Positions 7,306-15,626 of a DNA stretch of 32,127 nucleotides are shown in pieces. The notes under the pieces were generated by a model. That model was not told the DNA's origin. It made no database searches and saw only the letters and a program-made list of their open reading frames with translations. This stretch comes from an uncultured Eubacteriales bacterium (lineage in GTDB: Bacteria; Bacillota; Clostridia; Oscillospirales; Oscillospiraceae): positions 1 through 32,127 of the forward strand of contig URLO01000022.1 in assembly GCA_900548625.1 (NCBI GenBank). Direction: 5' to 3'. The stretch's first letter is position 1, and every line of letters begins with the position of its first letter. A program made the translations under genes and the position numbers.

Positions 7306-7831
7306 GGCGGTGCGGGCGGAATATGACCGCCTTGACCGGATGCTCGGGATCGACACGTCCGGCATCCTGCTGAGCTGCTCGGCGCGCATGGTGCGCCAGT
7401 ACGGCGTGTGCTGCTTCTGCGGGGACCGCCCCGCAAAGATCCGGCTCGCGGCGTTCCTGCTGGACGAGCCGGAGCAGCTTCACAAGACGGCGCTGCACGA
7501 ATACGCGCACGCGGCGGCAGCGCTTCTGACCGGGCGGCGGCACGGACACGATGCGGTGTGGAAGGCAATCTGCCTTCGCATCGGCTGCGCGCCCGAGCGG
7601 CTTTCCGAGCCGTGTGCGGCGGCCCGGAGACGCGCGGAGGAATATGAAAAAAGCCGCGCCGGAGCGCCGGTCTGGCTGGTCGTCTGCCGCGGCTGCGGGG
7701 CGGTCAGCCGCTACCGCCGGCGCGGAAAGGTGGTGCAGCTTTTGCAGCAGCACCCAACGACGAGCGCCTGCGTATGCAGGCAGTGCGGCGGCAGGAGCTT
7801 TGCGCTCTGCCGCCAGAAGGAGGGCATATGA
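7292..7831 (+). CDS. SprT-like zinc metallopeptidase with zinc ribbon
   Basis: This 179-residue protein has the SprT/Spartan layout. The metalloprotease helix HEYAH (69-73) carries the catalytic Glu70, and HGHDAVW (84-90) supplies the third zinc ligand. The C-terminal zinc ribbon is CRGC (132-135) plus CVCRQC (160-165). SprT-like domains cleave DNA-protein crosslinks in eukaryotes. Bacterial members are mostly uncharacterised. GGAGG lies eight bases before the ATG, inside the end of the MATE gene. The 3' end overlaps the next gene by ATGA. The extra cysteines CCFC near residues 40-43 are unexplained. Confidence 0.85.
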   Translation: MDGLEAVRAEYDRLDRMLGIDTSGILLSCSARMVRQYGVCCFCGDRPAKIRLAAFLLDEPEQLHKTALHEYAHAAAALLTGRRHGHDAVWKAICLRIGCAPERLSEPCAAARRRAEEYEKSRAGAPVWLVVCRGCGAVSRYRRRGKVVQLLQQHPTTSACVCRQCGGRSFALCRQKEGI

Positions 7832-8304
7832 CAAAGCATGAAAAACTTGCGGAGGAATACTTCCTGTCCGGCTACAACTGCGCACAGGCGGTCTTTCTCG
7901 CATTTGCGGAGGAACAGGGCTTTTCGCGCGAGGCGGCAGCCAGGATCGCCTCCTCGTTCGGCGGCGGTGTCGGCGGTATGCGCGAGATGTGCGGCGCGCT
8001 GAGCGGGCTTTGCATGGCGGCGGGACTGCTCTACGGCTATGACAGCCCGAAGGCGTATGAGGAAAAGGCGGAGCATTACGCCCGTATCCGCGAGCTTGCC
8101 GACGGCTTCCGCGCGCAGTTCGGGACGATCCTCTGCCGGGACATTCTCGGCCTCGGCGAGCATCCGAAGCCCGCCATGCCGCAGAGACGGTCGGCGGAAT
8201 ACTACAAAGACCGCCCCTGCGCGGCGGTGGTGGCGGAGGCGGCGCGAATTCTCGATGAATACGTCGCGGCGCACCCGCCGGGAGCGGAGCAGACCGCAGA
8301 GTAA
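7828..8304 (+). CDS. C_GCAxxG_C_C family putative redox protein
   Basis: This 158-residue protein has the cysteine pattern of the C_GCAxxG_C_C family: Cys18 (YNCAQAV), a glycine-rich FGGGVGGM, Cys55 in CGALSG, Cys62, Cys103 and Cys131. The cysteines may bind a metal or cluster or act in redox, but no member is well characterised to my knowledge. The ATG overlaps the SprT-like stop (ATGA), and GGAG stands just upstream. A 22-25-nt gap separates it from the GTPase-nuclease fusion. Confidence 0.88.
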   Translation: MTKHEKLAEEYFLSGYNCAQAVFLAFAEEQGFSREAAARIASSFGGGVGGMREMCGALSGLCMAAGLLYGYDSPKAYEEKAEHYARIRELADGFRAQFGTILCRDILGLGEHPKPAMPQRRSAEYYKDRPCAAVVAEAARILDEYVAAHPPGAEQTAE

Positions 8305-8329
8305 ATTCGCATAACAACTGGAGAGCATG

Positions 8330-10888
8330 ATGAAAAAACTAGTGATCGGGATCCTGGCCCATGTCGATGCGGGCAAGACCACCTTGTCCGAGGCGATGCT
8401 TTATCGCAGCGGCGCCATCCGCAGCCTCGGCCGCGTTGACCACCGCGACGCCTTTCTGGATACGGACGCGCTGGAGCGCGAGCGCGGCATTACGATCTTT
8501 TCCAAGCAGGCGATGCTGCCGCTGCCGGAGTGCTCGGTGACGCTGCTCGACACGCCGGGGCATGTGGATTTTTCGGCGGAGATGGAGCGGACGCTTCAGG
8601 TGCTGGATTATGCCATTTTGGTCGTCAGCGGCACGAGCGGCGTGCAGGGCCACACCCATACGCTGTGGCAGCTTCTGCGGCGCTACCAGATCCCGACGTT
8701 CCTGTTCGTCAACAAAATGGACATCGACGGCACGGACCGCGAGGCGCTCCTGCATCAGCTCCGGGAGGAGCTTTCAGAGGGGTGCGTGGATTTTGAAAGC
8801 GAGCAGGCAGAGCTTTTTGAGCAGCTCGCGCTGGCAGATGACGATGCGGCGGAGCGCTATCTTGAGACGGGGGCGCTTGCCGCCGGCGACATCCGCCGCC
8901 TCATCGCGCGCAGGCGCGTTTTTCCGTGCTGGTTCGGCTCGGCGCTGAAGCTCACGGGCGTGGACGCGTTTTTGCGCGGCATTGCGGCCTACACCGACGA
9001 GCCGAAGCGCGGCAGGGACTTCGGCGCGCGCGTTTTCAAGATCGCGCGCGACCCGCAGGGCGCGCGGCTGACGTTTCTGAAGGTCACGGGCGGGAGCCTG
9101 CGCGTCAAGACGCTCCTTTCCGGCGACGGCTGGGAAGAAAAGGCCGATCAGCTCCGCATCTATTCCGGTACAAAGTACACGCTGACCGAGACGGCGGATG
9201 CCGGAACGGTCTGTGCGGTCACGGGGCTGAGCCGCACGGAGCCGGGTGACGGACTCGGCATAGAGACGGCGCAGGAGGCGCCGGTGCTGCTGCCGGTGCT
9301 GGAATACCGGCTGGTCCCGGAGGAGGGCATCTCGCCGCAGGAGGCGTTTTTGCGCCTCAAGCAGCTCGCGGAGGAGGACCCGCAGCTCCATCCCGTCTGG
9401 GATGCGCGCCACCAGGAGATCCGGATGCAGCTCATGGGCGAGGTGCAGATGGAGATCCTTGCGCGCGTGATCGCCGAGCGCTGCGCGATGCAGGTCACGT
9501 TCGACGAGGGCAGCATCGTTTATAAGGAGACGATCGCTGATACCGTGGAGGGCGTGGGACATTACGAGCCGCTGCGGCACTATGCCGAGGTACACCTGCT
9601 CATGGAGCCCGGCGAGCCGGGCAGCGGCCTGCGCTTTGACACGGTTTGCAGTGAGGACGTTCTGGCGCGGAGCTGGCAGCGCCTCATTTTGACGCATCTG
9701 ATGGAAAAGCCGCATCTGGGTGTCCTGACCGGCGCGCCCATCACGGACATGCGCATCACGCTGCTGTCCGGCCGCGCACATCTCAAGCACACCGAGGGCG
9801 GCGATTTCCGGCAGGCGACCTACCGCGCGGTGCGGCAGGGACTCAAAAAGGCAAAAAGCGTGCTTTTGGAGCCGTGGTATGCGTTCCGGCTGGAGCTTCC
9901 GCAGGAGAACACAGGCCGCGCCATGACCGACATTCAGCGCATGGGCGGCGAGTTTGCACCGCCGGAGGTTGCGGAAAACGGCTTGTTTCTTCTGACGGGC
10001 GGCGCGCCGGTACGGCGTATGCGCGGATACCAGCGCGAGGTCACGGCCTATACGCGCGGGCGCGGGCGGCTGCACTGCACGGTCTCCGGCTACCGCCCCT
10101 GCGCCGAGCAGGAGCGCATCGTGCAGGAGATCGGCTACGACAGCGAGCGCGACCTTGAAAACCCGGCGGGCTCCGTTTTTTGCAGCCACGGCGCGGGCTT
10201 TGAGGTCAAGTGGGACAAAGTTGACAGCTACGCGCATCTGCCGCTTTGGAGCACGTTCCGGAAGGCGGATGCGCCGGGGCAGACGAGCTACAGGCGCTCG
10301 GTCGCCGCAGGCGGCGCGCCGGAGCTGGAAAAGGAGCTGCTGGCGATTTTTGAGCGGACATACGGCAGCATCCGGCGGCGGGACATCCTGCCCACGCAGA
10401 TGCTTCGCTCCGATGACAAGGAGGCGCTGATCCGAAGTCTGGAACCGGCGGAGGAGTATGTGCTGGTCGACGGCTACAACATCATCCATGCATGGGATGA
10501 GCTGCGCGAGATCGCCAGAGACAACCTCGACGCCGCGCGCCATGTCCTGATGGACCGGCTGTGCAATTATCAGGGCTACCGCAACTGCGCGCTGATTTTG
10601 GTGTTTGACGCCTATCGCGTGCCGCAGGGGCTCGGCGCGGTGGAAAAGTACCACAACATCCACATCGTCTACACCAAGGAGGCGGAGACCGCCGACCAGT
10701 ACATCGAGCGCGTGACCTATGCCCTCGGAAAACGACGGCGCGTGCGCGTGGCGACCTCTGACGGGCTGGAGCAGCTCATCATCCTCGGCCACGGCGCCCA
10801 GCGCATCCCGGCCACGGAGTTCCATGAGGAGCTCGAGACGGTCGAAGCCGCCATTGCAGAGATCCTGAAAAAGAGCAATCATATTTGA
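8330..10888 (+). CDS. Tet(M)/EF-G-like ribosomal GTPase fused to a Rae1/YacP-type NYN endoribonuclease
   Basis: This 852-residue protein has two parts. Residues 1 to about 640 follow ribosomal protection proteins: G1 AHVDAGKTT (10-18), switch I RGITIF (52-57), G3 DTPGH (74-78), G4 NKMD (128-131), G5 SALK (204-207), then EF-G-like domains ending near FCSHGAGF. Residues 709-852 match B. subtilis Rae1 (YacP), a nuclease that cuts mRNA in the ribosomal A site: LVDGYN (Asp714, Asn717), VFDAYRV (Asp760), TKEAETAD (Asp789) and ATSDGLEQ (Asp811). Those acidic residues are the presumed metal site. Tet(M) itself is 639 residues with no such tail. The second ATG (8330) suits the GGAG better than 8327. 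Tetracycline protection, ribosome rescue or stall-triggered mRNA cleavage are all possible. None is shown. Confidence 0.9.
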   Translation: MKKLVIGILAHVDAGKTTLSEAMLYRSGAIRSLGRVDHRDAFLDTDALERERGITIFSKQAMLPLPECSVTLLDTPGHVDFSAEMERTLQVLDYAILVVSGTSGVQGHTHTLWQLLRRYQIPTFLFVNKMDIDGTDREALLHQLREELSEGCVDFESEQAELFEQLALADDDAAERYLETGALAAGDIRRLIARRRVFPCWFGSALKLTGVDAFLRGIAAYTDEPKRGRDFGARVFKIARDPQGARLTFLKVTGGSLRVKTLLSGDGWEEKADQLRIYSGTKYTLTETADAGTVCAVTGLSRTEPGDGLGIETAQEAPVLLPVLEYRLVPEEGISPQEAFLRLKQLAEEDPQLHPVWDARHQEIRMQLMGEVQMEILARVIAERCAMQVTFDEGSIVYKETIADTVEGVGHYEPLRHYAEVHLLMEPGEPGSGLRFDTVCSEDVLARSWQRLILTHLMEKPHLGVLTGAPITDMRITLLSGRAHLKHTEGGDFRQATYRAVRQGLKKAKSVLLEPWYAFRLELPQENTGRAMTDIQRMGGEFAPPEVAENGLFLLTGGAPVRRMRGYQREVTAYTRGRGRLHCTVSGYRPCAEQERIVQEIGYDSERDLENPAGSVFCSHGAGFEVKWDKVDSYAHLPLWSTFRKADAPGQTSYRRSVAAGGAPELEKELLAIFERTYGSIRRRDILPTQMLRSDDKEALIRSLEPAEEYVLVDGYNIIHAWDELREIARDNLDAARHVLMDRLCNYQGYRNCALILVFDAYRVPQGLGAVEKYHNIHIVYTKEAETADQYIERVTYALGKRRRVRVATSDGLEQLIILGHGAQRIPATEFHEELETVEAAIAEILKKSNHI

Positions 10889-10892
10889 ATTT

Positions 10893-10918
10893 GCGCCGCC
10901 CGAAAGGGCGGCGCTTTT
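10893..10918 (+). terminator. Intrinsic terminator after the GTPase-nuclease gene
   Basis: A nine-bp stem GCGCCGCCC / GGGCGGCGC with a GAAA tetraloop is followed by TTTT, four bases after the stop codon. Confidence 0.85.
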
Positions 10919-11031
10919 GCAATGCGGGCAGCTTCGGGGCAGAATACCGTTTCCGGGACAGCCGGCAAATGGATGTTTTCCCCACATTGCGCACATACTA
11001 CTCCGGAATCAAGCAAAAGGAGCGATGTGCA

Positions 11032-12093
11032 ATGAAAATGAAGGGTTACGCGATGCTCGGCATCGGAAAGACCGGCTGGATCGAGAAGGAAATGCCTGTT
11101 TGCGGGCCGCTGGATGCGATCGTGCGGCCGCTTGCGGTGTCGCCGTGCACCTCAGACATCCACACGGTCTGGGAGGGCGCGATCGGCGAGCGGCATGACA
11201 TGATCCTCGGTCACGAGGCGGTGGGCGAGGTCGTGGAAACGGGCAGCCTTGTTCGGGATTTTCGGCCCGGCGACCGTGTGATCGTCCCGGCCATTACGCC
11301 CGACTGGGGAAGTGTGGAGGCACAGGCGGGCTATGCGATGCACTCGGGCGGAATGCTGGCGGGCTGGAAATTCTCGAACTTCAAGGACGGCGTTTTCGCT
11401 GAGCGCTTTCATGTCAATGAGGCGGACGCAAATCTGGCGCATCTGCCGCGCGGCGTCAGGATCGAAGACGCGGTGATGCTGTCGGACATGGTGCCGACGG
11501 GCTTTCACGGCGCGGAGCTTGCCGATGTGCAGTACGGCGAGAGCGTCTGCGTGATCGGCATCGGGCCGGTCGGGCTGATGGCAGTCGCTGCGGCGCGCCT
11601 TCGCGGGGCGGCGCGGCTGTTTGCCGTCGGCTCGCGTCCAAGGTGCGCGGAGGCAGCGCGGTTTTACGGTGCGACCGACCTCGTCAACTACCGCGAGGGC
11701 GACATTGTGGCGCAGATCATGGATGCAACGGGCGCACGCGGCGTGGATAAGGTCATCCTCGCCGGCGGCGGCTGCGAGACCTTTGCGCAGGCGGTCGAAA
11801 TGCTCCGCCCCGGCGGAAAGATCGGCAACGTCAACTATCTCGGAAGCGGTGACGCGGTCTGTATCCCGCGTACCGCGTGGGGCTGCGGCATGGGACACAA
11901 GCAGCTCAGCGGCGGACTCATGCCCGGCGGTCGGCTGCGGATGGAGCGGCTGGCGGCGCTGCTGGAATACGGGCGGCTCGACACCGCGCCGCTGCTGACG
12001 CATCGGTTTGAGGGCTTTGAAAATCTGGAGCGGGCGCTTCTTTTGATGAAGGACAAGCCGAGGGATCTCATCAAGCCCGTCGTGCTGCTCTGA
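11032..12093 (+). CDS. NADP-dependent secondary alcohol dehydrogenase (TBADH/CBADH type)
   Basis: This 353-residue zinc alcohol dehydrogenase is extremely close in sequence and length to the Thermoanaerobacter brockii and Clostridium beijerinckii isopropanol dehydrogenases. The catalytic zinc ligands are Cys39 (SPCTSD), His61 and Glu62 (GHE), plus the Asp of SDM near 152. The nucleotide motif is GIGPVG. The VGSRP and FYGATD segments contain the Ser, Arg and Tyr that confer NADP(H) preference in that family. It reduces ketones and aldehydes such as acetone or acetaldehyde. The ATG at 11032 has AAAAGGAG nine bases upstream. The family start corresponds to the second ATG at 11038. It is monocistronic between a terminator and the xdhC promoter. 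Confidence 0.93.
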   Translation: MKMKGYAMLGIGKTGWIEKEMPVCGPLDAIVRPLAVSPCTSDIHTVWEGAIGERHDMILGHEAVGEVVETGSLVRDFRPGDRVIVPAITPDWGSVEAQAGYAMHSGGMLAGWKFSNFKDGVFAERFHVNEADANLAHLPRGVRIEDAVMLSDMVPTGFHGAELADVQYGESVCVIGIGPVGLMAVAAARLRGAARLFAVGSRPRCAEAARFYGATDLVNYREGDIVAQIMDATGARGVDKVILAGGGCETFAQAVEMLRPGGKIGNVNYLGSGDAVCIPRTAWGCGMGHKQLSGGLMPGGRLRMERLAALLEYGRLDTAPLLTHRFEGFENLERALLLMKDKPRDLIKPVVLL

Positions 12094-12137
12094 GCGGCAT
12101 CCGGTGCGAAGCTTTTGAGAAATACAAGCGCCGGAGC

Positions 12138-12167
12138 TTGACATTTGCCCGCAGACGGTGATACGCT
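12138..12167 (+). promoter_or_regulatory. Promoter for xdhC
   Basis: A consensus -35 TTGACA (12138-12143) has 18-bp spacing to an extended -10 (TG at 12159-12160, TACGCT at 12162-12167). The -10 hexamer itself is weak. Confidence 0.55.
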
Positions 12168-12197
12168 ATCTTTATACGAGAATAAGGAGCGAACTCC

Positions 12198-13217
12198 ATG
12201 AAACAGCTTTTCCGGGAGCTCCGCGCGGCGCTGACCCGCGGAGAAAATGCAGTTCTTTGTACCATTCTGGCGGCCTCCGGCTCCTCGCCGCGCGGTGCCG
12301 GCGCGAAAATGGCCGTGTTTGCCGACGGGCACACGGCGGGCACCATCGGCGGCGGCGCGGTGGAGCGCATTGCGGCGGCGCAGGCGCTGGAGCTTCTGCG
12401 CGAGGGCAGACCCCTCTGCCGCGCGTTCAGTCTCACACCCAATCAGGTCTGTGACATCGGCATGATCTGCGGCGGCGAGGTCACGGTCTACTATCAGCCT
12501 TTGACGCCCGAGTCGCTTACGGCGGTGGATGCGCTGCTGGACGCGCTCAGCCGCGCGGAAAACGCATGGCTCGTGATGCAAATGCCGGAGGGAGAGCCTG
12601 CCCAGATGGGCCTTTTTGACGCGGAGCATGGCCTGCGCTTTCTGACCGGACTTCCGGAGGAAGAACTGCGGCCCATGCTCTGTGCGCGCGCCGTCTACCG
12701 GCCGGGGCAGACCGCCTTGTATGCGGAGCCGGTCAGCCGCGCGGGGCGCGTCTATATTTTCGGCGGAGGCCATGTCGGAAAGGCGCTCGTTCCGGTGCTG
12801 GCAAGGGTCGGCTTCCATGTGACGGTGTTTGACAACCGCCCCGAGCTTGCAAGGCCGGAAAACTATCCGGAGGCGGAGCAGGTGATCCTCGGCGATTATC
12901 TGCATGTCGGCGCGCAGGCGGCGATCGGGCCGGAGGACTATGTTGTCATCATGACGCCCGGCCATCAGGCCGACCGCGAGGTGCTGCTTCAGGCGATGCG
13001 CACCGAGGCGACCTACATCGGCTGCATCGGAAGCCGGAAAAAAATCGCGGCAACCAACGCCTTTTTGATGGAGAACGGCATTGAGGAGGCGGCGCTGCGG
13101 CGCATCCATGCGCCCATCGGTCTGCCGATCGAGGCGCAGACGCCGGACGAAATTGCCATCAGTGTCGCGGCGGAGCTGATCCTGCACCGCGCAAGGCACG
13201 CAAAAGGCGAGCTTTGA
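12198..13217 (+). CDS. XdhC/CoxI-family molybdoenzyme maturation factor
   Basis: This 339-residue protein matches XdhC, which inserts sulfurated molybdenum cofactor into xanthine dehydrogenase-type enzymes. The N-terminal half has ILAASGSSPRGAGAKM, GTIGGGAVE and MICGG (Cys91). The C-terminal half is a Rossmann domain with FGGGHVGKAL (188-197), a VIMTPGHQAD segment and IGCIGSRKK. AAGGAG lies eight bases before the ATG. No molybdenum hydroxylase, MobA-like protein or selenium-maturation gene is next to it, which is unusual for XdhC. Its client enzyme must be elsewhere. The following gene is convergent. Confidence 0.9.
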   Translation: MKQLFRELRAALTRGENAVLCTILAASGSSPRGAGAKMAVFADGHTAGTIGGGAVERIAAAQALELLREGRPLCRAFSLTPNQVCDIGMICGGEVTVYYQPLTPESLTAVDALLDALSRAENAWLVMQMPEGEPAQMGLFDAEHGLRFLTGLPEEELRPMLCARAVYRPGQTALYAEPVSRAGRVYIFGGGHVGKALVPVLARVGFHVTVFDNRPELARPENYPEAEQVILGDYLHVGAQAAIGPEDYVVIMTPGHQADREVLLQAMRTEATYIGCIGSRKKIAATNAFLMENGIEEAALRRIHAPIGLPIEAQTPDEIAISVAAELILHRARHAKGEL

Positions 13218-13247
13218 ATGCCGCATCTACCCCACGGATAACAAAAT

Positions 13248-13275
13248 GTGCCGCGCTTCCGAAGAAGCGCGGCAC
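13248..13275. terminator. Bidirectional terminator between xdhC and degV
   Basis: A twelve-bp stem GTGCCGCGCTTC / GAAGCGCGGCAC has a CGAA loop. It has an A-rich left flank and an AATTTTT right flank, so it can serve both convergent genes. Confidence 0.85.
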
Positions 13276-13296
13276 GAAATTTTTAACATGGGGCGC

Positions 13297-14172
13297 TCAG
13301 CGCTCGGTGCCGACGAAGAAGATCGCCAGCGTGCCGGGGCCGGAGTGCGAGCCGATGACAGGGCCGGTGAAGTTGATGACGATGTCCTGAATGCCGAAGC
13401 GCTCGCGGATGAGCGTGGCTGCGTATTCGGCGTCCTCGATGCAGTCGCCGTGGCAGATGAAAACAGTCTGACCGGCAGGCTCGATGGCGGTCTGCTCCAT
13501 GCGGTCGACCAGGGCGCGGATGGAGGCCTTGCGGCCGCGCGCCTTGGAGACGTTTGCGAGCTTTCCGTCGTCATCGGTGTGCATGACAGGCTTGATCTGA
13601 AGCGCCGTACCAAGCAGCGCCGTCGAGGCCGAGATGCGGCCGCCGCGCTTGAGGTACATCAGATCGTCCACGGTGAACCAGTGGCAGAGGTGCGGACGAA
13701 GCGCCTCCAGATAGACCATCAGCTCGTCCATGCTCGCGCCCTCGCGCTGCTTCTGGACGGCGTAATGGACGAAAAGACCCTGACCGAGCGATGCGCAGAG
13801 GCTGTCGATGGTCATGATGCGGCGCTCGGGATATTTTTCACGCAGCTCCGCCGCGGCGATGACACCGGACTGATAGGTGGTGCTCAGGCCCGAGGAGAAG
13901 CCGATGTAGAAAACATCATGACCTTCCCGGAGACACGGCTCCATGACCTGAATGAACGCCTCGGGGTTGACGGCGCAGGTGCTGGTCTTTGAGCCGGAGC
14001 GGAACTTCTCATAGAGCTCGTGAAAGCCGATCTCGCGGCCGTCGAGATAATTGTGGTAGGTTTTATCGTCGACTGTGAGACTCAGCGGCAGGACGATCAG
14101 GCCGTAGCGGTCTGCAAGCTCCTGCGGCAGGTCACAGGAAGAGTCGGTAATGATCTGATAGGACGTTGCCAT
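13297..14172 (-). CDS. DegV-family fatty-acid-binding protein
   Basis: This 291-residue protein has the DegV layout: IITDSSCDLP near the N-terminus, a TSTCAVNPEAF strand, GFSSGLSTTYQ around the bound lipid carboxylate, and the ALQIKPVMHTDDDGK and ARGRK motifs. DegV/FakB proteins bind a fatty acid and present it to the kinase FakA for phosphorylation, feeding exogenous fatty acids to phospholipid synthesis. I infer the same here. The start at 14172 (MATSYQI) has GGAGG seven bases upstream. An upstream in-frame ATG at 14202 lacks one. FakA is not in the window. Confidence 0.9.
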   Translation of the reverse strand: MATSYQIITDSSCDLPQELADRYGLIVLPLSLTVDDKTYHNYLDGREIGFHELYEKFRSGSKTSTCAVNPEAFIQVMEPCLREGHDVFYIGFSSGLSTTYQSGVIAAAELREKYPERRIMTIDSLCASLGQGLFVHYAVQKQREGASMDELMVYLEALRPHLCHWFTVDDLMYLKRGGRISASTALLGTALQIKPVMHTDDDGKLANVSKARGRKASIRALVDRMEQTAIEPAGQTVFICHGDCIEDAEYAATLIRERFGIQDIVINFTGPVIGSHSGPGTLAIFFVGTER

Positions 14173-14324
14173 AGAGATTCCTCCGTTTCTACTTTCATGC
14201 ATACATCATAGCGTATTTTCGGGAAAAAATCCATCGGCTTTTTTGCGCGAGCGCGCGTTTTGTTTGAAAAATCTGAAAAATCGTGCCGGTCTGCGCAGAG
14301 AATTATGAAATATTCCTTTACCAC

Positions 14325-14353
14325 TTAACGCAGCGTGCAAAATGTGGTATGAT
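14325..14353 (+). promoter_or_regulatory. Promoter for the carboxypeptidase gene
   Basis: A -35 TTAACG (14325-14330) is spaced exactly 17 bp from a -10 TATGAT (14348-14353), 34 bp ahead of the ATG. Confidence 0.65.
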
Positions 14354-14386
14354 GTTGCAGAAATACAGAAACAGGAGAATGGAGCC

Positions 14387-15511
14387 ATGAACGGGCAGAA
14401 TTCGACGAAAAAGAAAAACGCCGCGACCACGGCGGCGCTGATCGCGGTGGTCGTGCTGGTGATGGTGGGCGTGTTTGTGCTGCTGTACGTCACGGCGCTG
14501 GCGCCGCTGATGCAGAAGCGCCCGGCGCCCACGCCGCAGGAGACGGTTCAGGAGCAGCCGGAGCCTCAGCTCCCCACAAAGCCCGCGGAGCCGGAAACGG
14601 ACAAGCCGGAGGCGGATGCGCCGCAGACGGAAGCGCACCCCGCCACGGAAATGCAGCCGGTCGAGCCGGAGCAGGAACCGGAGCCTGCGCCGGAGGCAAA
14701 GACCTACCCCCACGCGGAGGAGGACGATGCGACGCGGACGCTCGATCTTGAGGTCTACAGCGAGGGCGTGCTCCTGATCGACGCGCAGACCAACACGGTC
14801 GTTGCGGAGAAAAATCCGGACGCGCGTATCTATCCCGCCTCGATGACGAAGGTCATGACGGCGCTGGTCGCGTGCGAGAAGATCGAAAACTGGGACGACA
14901 CGTTCACCATGACGCAGGAGATCATCGACCCTCTGTATCTTGCCGATGCATCGCTGGCGGGCTTTGTGAACGGAGAAAAGGTGCCGATGCTCGATCTGGT
15001 GTACGGCGCGATCCTGCCCTCCGGTGCGGAGGCGACCGAGGCACTGGCCATCTATGTGGCGGGCTCCGAGGCAGCGTATGCGGAGCTGATGAATGAAAAG
15101 GCGGCGGAGCTGGGTCTGAAGGACACGCACTTTGTCGATGCAAGCGGCCTGCACGACGAAAACCACTACACCACGCTGCGGGACATGGCGGTCATTTTAC
15201 AGGCGGCGATGGACAATGAAACGTGCCGCGAGGTGCTCTCCACGACCTATTACACCTGTCAGCCGACCGAGCAGCACCCGGAGGGGCTGAAAATTTTCAA
15301 CAAGTTCCTCTCCAGAGTGGAAAACCGCGACCGCGCGGGCGCGGAGATCCTTGGGGCAAAGACCGGCTACACGGCGCAGGCGATGAACTGCTGTGCGAGC
15401 TTCGGCGTCAGCCCGAAGGGAAGAAGCCTCGTCTGCGTGACCTCCAAGGCATGGACAAGCGATTTCTGCATCGACGATCACATTGCGCTCTACAGCAAAT
15501 ACGGGGAGTGA
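14387..15511 (+). CDS. Membrane-anchored D-alanyl-D-alanine carboxypeptidase (DacF/PBP5 type)
   Basis: This 374-residue penicillin-binding protein has one N-terminal transmembrane helix (about 13-40). A long Pro/Glu/Gln/Thr-rich spacer (about 45-108) is followed by a peptidase S11 domain. The catalytic motifs are SMTK (Ser152, Lys155), a second motif SGA (212-214) and KTG (325-327). The family's second motif is normally SxN, often SGN, so the Asn is replaced by Ala. It trims the terminal D-Ala from peptidoglycan stem peptides outside the membrane. The C-terminal PBP5 beta-domain appears to be missing, which fits the short length. GGAG lies just before the ATG. Confidence 0.88.
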   Translation: MNGQNSTKKKNAATTAALIAVVVLVMVGVFVLLYVTALAPLMQKRPAPTPQETVQEQPEPQLPTKPAEPETDKPEADAPQTEAHPATEMQPVEPEQEPEPAPEAKTYPHAEEDDATRTLDLEVYSEGVLLIDAQTNTVVAEKNPDARIYPASMTKVMTALVACEKIENWDDTFTMTQEIIDPLYLADASLAGFVNGEKVPMLDLVYGAILPSGAEATEALAIYVAGSEAAYAELMNEKAAELGLKDTHFVDASGLHDENHYTTLRDMAVILQAAMDNETCREVLSTTYYTCQPTEQHPEGLKIFNKFLSRVENRDRAGAEILGAKTGYTAQAMNCCASFGVSPKGRSLVCVTSKAWTSDFCIDDHIALYSKYGE

Positions 15512-15584
15512 GTGACGAGCGGCTTTTCCCGGGAAAAGCGGGAGCGCCGGTATGTGCACCGCATCACACAGCCTTTTCAAACGC

Positions 15585-15611
15585 AAGCCCAGCGAAAGCT
15601 GGGCTTTTTTG
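15585..15611 (+). terminator. Terminator between convergent dacF-like and peptidoglycan-binding genes
   Basis: A nine-bp stem AAGCCCAGC / GCTGGGCTT with a GAAA loop is followed by a T-run. Just upstream, GCCTTTTCAAACGC (15571-15584) is identical to a stretch of repeat copy A (near 77-91). Confidence 0.85.
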
Positions 15612-15626
15612 CGCGCGAAAACGCGA

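Noticed and set aside
5761..7389. A 542-codon minus-strand frame opposite the MATE exporter
   Set aside because: It has no recognisable domain and includes the padR promoter region. The plus strand encodes a clear transporter.
8774..10996. A 740-codon open frame on the minus strand opposite the GTPase-nuclease gene
   Set aside because: It is opposite a strongly conserved gene, its translation is rich in Arg, His and Ala with no domain, and it lacks a ribosome binding site. GC-rich antisense frames of this kind recur throughout the window.
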